A stretch of DNA of 64,000 nucleotides, from assembly GCA_963989245.1 (NCBI GenBank), contig OZ022340.1:35966875-36030874 (forward strand), read 5' to 3'. Shown in pieces: positions 25,801-31,800 of this stretch (the first letter of the stretch is position 1; every line of letters begins with the position of its first letter). Position numbers and translations under genes: made by a program. Under the pieces are notes generated by a model that was not told the DNA's origin, did no database searches, and was given only the letters and a program-made list of their open reading frames with translations. Origin of the DNA: Nansenia antarctica (taxonomy: Eukaryota > Chordata > Actinopteri > Argentiniformes > Microstomatidae).

Positions 25801-28800
25801 ATGGAAATGACAGGGAAGTATGTGTGAAAGAGGCTTTATTGTTGCACATTGCACTTGCACGCTCACACGCGCGCACACACACACACACACACAGACACCA
25901 AGATTATTATAGTTAACGAAAACTTAACTAACAACAGCCGACAAACCGGTCCAAAACGTTTCCATAGCTTAGCCACGTAACCGCAGAGTGGAGAGGGAGA
26001 TCCAGTCCATTTCCTCAAGCAGGGACTGAAACTGCCGGTGTGTCAGAGCAGATCGCTTAACTATGAAGTTAACAACCTTCACCACTGTAGCCATAACCTC
26101 ATTAAGATCAGACTTTGACATCTTTGCACATAGGTTTTCTTGGTATATGATGCAGTGGAGTTTCATAATGGGGTGACCAACTCGTTCCTCAGTTAATGCA
26201 GCCGCTCCCCTCTGTTTCTCGCCATGGCAGGGGAACCATCTGTTGTCACTGCAAAAATTCTGCTAATATCAACCCCTCGCTCCACAAAATGCTGCTAATA
26301 TCAACCCCTCGCTCCACAAAATGCTGCTAATATCAACCCCTCGCTCCACAAAATGCTGCTAATATGAACCCCTCGCTCCACAAAATGGTGCTAATATCAA
26401 CCCCTCGCTCCACAAAATGAAATGACTTTCAAAATATTGTTATTAATGACTTGTGTGTCGTTTGTGTGCTTTAAACTTGTGTATAATCGATTTCAGAATT
26501 TGTATTTGAAAATACGACGCGTGTGGATGAGAGACTATGGCTGCGTTCATAAATTCGCTCTGAGAGCGACGGAGCGTCCATGTGACTCTAGTCCAATCAA
26601 ATTACTTGGTAATTTGGTAATTTTCCTCTGGAAAGTCCCTTAAAGCTAACTGGGGGGATTTCCCTCTCTGGTGCCATGTTGGCTAAAGACAGGAAGTCTC
26701 CCGGAGACTTAATAGGCCACTGCCTATTTTGGTAAAAAGGAGAAGTCCTAAGGCAGCAGGGGTTATATTTCGCAACCATCAACTGGTTTGCACAACTCTT
26801 TCATGACCTCTCTGAATGTTACCATTGGTGACCCATTGTTGTTAATCATGTGGATCAATGTCATATGTGTCGCGGTCTGGTGAACTTGCAAACAACACGC
26901 TCACTCGAAGGGGTCAAAAAGTGAAAGTGAAATATCTAGTTTTAGTTGTTTTTTTTCATAACACCAACTTGAAGTTTTAAAGTACCCACTCGATATAATA
27001 AACAACAGTTTAACGATCACTAAATACTTATAATTTGTGGATTGGATTCACTATTCTCGTTTGCCGGAGGCTACCGATAAGGGAGACTTGTAAACATACT
27101 TTCGTTTTAGCTTGTGTTCAAAAGCAAGAACTGTGTTCATCTTGTTGTCTAGTTATGTATTTTTAGCATGTCGATGTTCTCTCTGCATGTTGTGATGTTA
27201 TTAAAATACAGTTTAGACCTTCGTAGCAATGTGTTTTGTTAGCCGCTAGCTGTTAGCAGTGTTCGTAGCTGTGGCTGGGTTTAGAGTCACTTTTCTCCCA
27301 TTCAGTGTTTGAGGTGTACCAACATTCAAATACGCCTGTCGTGTACATTTTTCTCAGATTTCAATGTATGACACATCATTTGAAAGCTTACAATCTGTAG
27401 TTTAAGCACATGTAAAAAACAGAAAAATTACTTTGCCTTCTGGTTGCACATTTCACCAGACCGCATCACATATGTAAGTCCAAACCCAATTCGGGGAGCG
27501 GATCTTCCTTGGTACCTGGTAGGAGGGTGTAGTGCGTTGGGAGTGTTTTGCGTTGGGACTGCTCCACGTCCCCCCCTGCTGGTGGTAGAGTGTGACTGCT
27601 CCACGTCCCCCCCTGCTGGTGGTAGAGTGTGGCTGCTCCACGTCCCCCCCTGCTGGTGGTAGAGTGTGACTGCTCCACGTCCCCCCCTGCTGCTGTCTGT
27701 ACAATACAGGGGTGCTTTCCCTGGTTTCTCAGCTGATGGTTTGGTGGTGGCTGAGATTCGTCAGATTGAAGGAGGTCCATATTTTAGACACTCCCTACAG
27801 TGTGTAGTAGCAGTGTGTAGTAACAGTGTGTAGTTACAGTGTGTAGTTACAGTGTGTAGTAACAGTGTGTAGTTACAGTGTGTAGTTAGTGTGTAGTAAC
27901 AGTGTGTAGTAACAGTGTGTTGTTAGTGTGTAGTAACAGTGTAGTAACAGTGTGTAGTAAAAGTGTGTAGTAACAGTGTGTAGTAACTAGGGCTGCACGA
28001 TTTGGGGAAAAAAATCAAATTGCGATTTTTCTGACAGATATTGCGATTGCAATTTCATTTGCGATTATTATTTTTTACAGACGTTTTTGTAAAGTGCGGC
28101 CATATCTCCGGCTAGGAAGGTCGTATCAACGTGCAGTTTGTTTGTACGTCTTCAGGGGACTTGAAGGCTCAAATTGGCTCCCGTCTCTTGCACCCCCACA
28201 GCCCGAGCTACGAGTAAAAGAACTACATGAAACTTACGTTGGGTTGCTTTAAAGTCAAGCTTCAGTTTAAGATTCACAGTGTAATAGATTTAAATGTATA
28301 GATTTAACATGTGATGGAGCATTACTAACCTTACTCAGATGGTTTGTTTCACACAACCATCTAGGAAAGCTCCAATGGAAGCTGTTTGAAAAAGTGCAGG
28401 TACTTTCAAAAATACTTGGCATTAGATGAATCTGTCTATCATGGGCTAATTTCAGAGAGCATTACCACATGATACCATCAAACTGTTAACTGCTCTAATT
28501 CTAATGCAAGGATGAGAACTTAAAAGATATGAATTGGAACAACATATTTATTTTATGGGTTTTTTAAACAGCTGTGATTTTTGTTTCTCTCAAGTGTCCA
28601 AATGTTTTAACAATTCCAATATGAAAATATAATAGGACCTTTCTACAAACAAGGTTATTCAATTATGGCTCAGGAGCAGCATAAATATTGTGCATACTGC
28701 AATCAAGTTAAATAAAGTGATAATAAAAATGTCCAGTAAAGAATAATAGGTCCTTTCTGTAAACATTGAAATAGATAAAGCAGGAAAGTATACCGTTTGC

Positions 28801-31800
28801 AGGCAACTCTTCAACTCAAAGTCGTAATGTATGAAGCACGGTGAGACTGAAATACGGCTCGGTCGTCCTGCCCGACAGATCGGTTGTTGTTGCATAGTAC
28901 TCGACATTTTTCAGCTCCGTCTCAAGTATCTTCCTACATTCCGCATACGTTTCTGGGATGGCCACATGACTAAAGTACGTGCGGGAGGGAACCGCATATC
29001 TTTTATCAAGCGTTTGGATTAGTTTTTTAAACCCTTCGTTGCTCACAGTGTTAATAGACACCATGTCTTTAGCGAGGTAGTGCGTGATGGAATTGGTTAT
29101 TTCACGGTGCCTTCGTGAGCCCTTTTAATACGGCGTAACAGCCGCAAACGACTCTAAAATACTAGGTTGCTTAACGTTAGACTGGGCTACGGGACTTTCA
29201 CTTACCGTATTTTCCGGACTATAAATCGCTCCGGAGTATAAGTCGCATCAGTCAAAAAATGCGTCATGAAGAGGAAAAAAACATATATACAGTGGGGCAA
29301 AAAAGTATTTAGTCAGCCACCAATTGTGCAGGTTCTCCCACTTAAAAAGATGAGAGAGGCCTGTAATTTTCATCATAGGTACACTTCAACTATGAGAGAC
29401 AGAATGGGGGGAAAGAATCCAGGAAATCACATTGTAGGATTTGTTATGAATTAATTGGTAAATTCCTCTGTAAAATAAGTATTTGGTCACCTACAAACAA
29501 GCAAGATTTCTGGCTCTGACAGACTTAACTTAACTTAAGAAGTTAACGTAACTTCTTCTTTAAGAGGCTCCTCTGTCCTCCACTCGTTACCTGTATTAAT
29601 GGCACCTGTTTGAACTCGTTATCAGTATAAAAGACACCTGTCCACAACCTCAAACAGTCACACTCCAAACTCCACTATGGCCAAGACCAAAGAGCTGTCA
29701 AAGGACACCAGAAACAAAATTGTAGACCTGCACCAGGCTGGGAAGACTGAATCTGCAATAGGTAAGCAGCTTGGTGTGAAGAAATCAACTGTGGGAGCAA
29801 TTATTAGAAAATGGAAGACATACAAGACCACTGATAATCTCCCTTGATCTGGGGCTCCATGCAAGATCTCACCCTGGCCTCTTTCACACCGGCAGTTCCG
29901 AACGCCGGTTCGCGTTCGCGTACCGAAACCTCCGAACGTTGGCGATGTCTGGCGAACGATACACTGGTATGAACGCGGGCTCGTTCGCCAGACAGCGCCA
30001 ACGTTCGGAGGTTTCGGTACGCGAACGCGAACCGGCGTTCGGAACTGCCGGTGTGTAAGCCCTACCTGTGGGGTCAAAATGATCACAAGAACGGTGAGCA
30101 AAAATCCCAGAACCACACGGGGGGACCTAGTGAATGACCTGCAGAGAGCTGGGACCAAAGTAACAAAGGCTACCATCAGTAACACACTACGCCGCCAGGG
30201 ACTCAAATCCTGCAGTGCCAGACGTGTCCCCCTGCTTAAGCCAGTACATGTCCAGGCCCGTCTGAAGTTTGCTAGAGCATTTGGATGACCCAGAAGAGGA
30301 TTGGGAGAATGTCATATGGTCAGATGAAACCAAAATATAACTTTTTGGTAAAAACTCAACTCATCGTGTTTGGAGGAGAAAGAATGCTGAGTTGCATCCA
30401 AAGAACACCATACCTACTGTGAAGCATGGGGGTGGAAACATCATGCTTTGGGGCTGTTTTTCTGCCAAGGGACCAGGACGACTGATCCGTGTAAAGGAAA
30501 GAATGAATGGGGCCATGTATGGTGATATTTTAAGTGAAAACCTCCTTCCATCAGCAAGGGCATTGAAGATGAAACGTGGCTGGGTCTTTCAGCATGACAA
30601 TGATCCCAAACACACCGTCCGGGCAACGAAGGAGTGGCTTCGTAAGAAGCATTTCAAGGACCTGGAGTGGCCTAGCCAGTCTCCAGATCTCAACCCCATA
30701 GAAAATCTTTGGAGGGAGTTGAAAGTCTGTGTTGCCCAGCGACAGCCCCAAAACATCACTGCTCTAGAGGAGATCAGCATGGAGGAATGGGCCAAAATAC
30801 CAGCAACAGTGTGTGAAAACCTTGTGAAGACTTACAGAAAACGTTTGACCTCTGTCATTGCCAACAAAGGGTATATAACAAAGTATTGAGATGAACTTTT
30901 GTTATTGACCAAATACTTATTTTCCACCATCATTTGCAAATACATTCTTTAAAAATCAGACAATGTGATTTTCTTTCTCATTTTGTCTCTCATAGTTGAA
31001 GTGTACCTATGATGAAAATTACAGGCCTCTCTCATCTTTTTAAGTGGGAGAACATGCACAATTGGTGGCTGACTAAATAATTTTTTGCCCCACTCTAAGT
31101 CGCATTTATTTCGAAATTTATTTCACAAAATCCAAGACCAAGAACAGACATTTAATCTGGAAAGGCAAGTTTATTCAACTACACAATAGCACACAGAACA
31201 ACAGGCTGAATAGAAGTCAGGTATGTTAACGTAACACATTAACAGTTATTCAGCAACACAATAGCATAAAGAACATACCTGGGAAGCTGAATAGGCTAAA
31301 TGAACATAACAAGCAAGTTACCAGTAAGCAAGTTCACCAAGCTACCGTTTGCTTAGCTTCAACAAGCTAATGTTTCATTTCTTCAGTGATATAGGAGCAG
31401 CATATAGTTGTCACAAGTCCAGAGCGGCCCAGAGCGCCCTCTGTCGGCTGTAGACAGTAATGTTTACTCCTTGGTTCATGTCTGTCAGTATGAAATTATA
31501 TATATATTGATATATAAGTCGCACCTGACTATAAGTCGCAGGACCAGCCAAACTATGAAAAAAAGTGCGACTTATAGTCCGGAAAATACGGTAACTCTCC
31601 GTTTCTGACCGTACACCCGTCATATAATAGAGCTGCCTGTGATACTTTTTCAAGTGCTGATACAGGTTTGTGGTGTTGCCTCTGGATGTAGCGACTGTTC
31701 CGCGACAGGTTGTGCGCAACACCTGCTGTTGTTGCACATCTGTCGTCCTAAACCCGAAATAGAAGTGCTGTTTTTTAAGCGATTTATCCACACCATTAAT

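Larger units (their letters stand above)
24532..26425 (-). mobile_element. Decayed hAT (Buster-like) element
   Basis: The 3' terminus CAGGGGTAGGCAACC is at 24532, preceded by CTGTAGTC (central TA). Minus-strand transposase pieces lie at 26166-25969, 25469-25146 and 25121-24760. It is the same family as the + strand copy at 57598-63090, including a shared ~200-bp intron-like interval. The 5' end beyond 26425 is not recognised. Confidence 0.8.
29290..31095 (+). mobile_element. Tc1-like transposon
   Basis: TIR starts CAGTGGGGCAAAAAAGTATT and ends AATTTTTTGCCCCACTC in inverse, flanked by TA at 29288-29289 and 31096-31097. Subterminal GCCACCAATTGTGCAGGTTC is also inverted at the other end. A different family from the element at 1982. 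Confidence 0.95.
29205..31591. mobile_element. TIR element CCGTATTTTCCGGACTATAA, interrupted
   Basis: CCGTATTTTCCGGACTATAA at the left and TTATAGTCCGGAAAATACGG at the right, with TA on both sides (29203-29204, 31592-31593). Sub-motif TATAAGTCGCA recurs inside both ends. Without the inner Tc1 element it is about 580 bp and non-coding. I did not assign it to a superfamily. Confidence 0.85.

Noticed and set aside
29658..30206. Minus-strand protein overlapping the Tc1 element
   Set aside because: An antisense shadow created by the palindromic MITE and the transposase coding strand.
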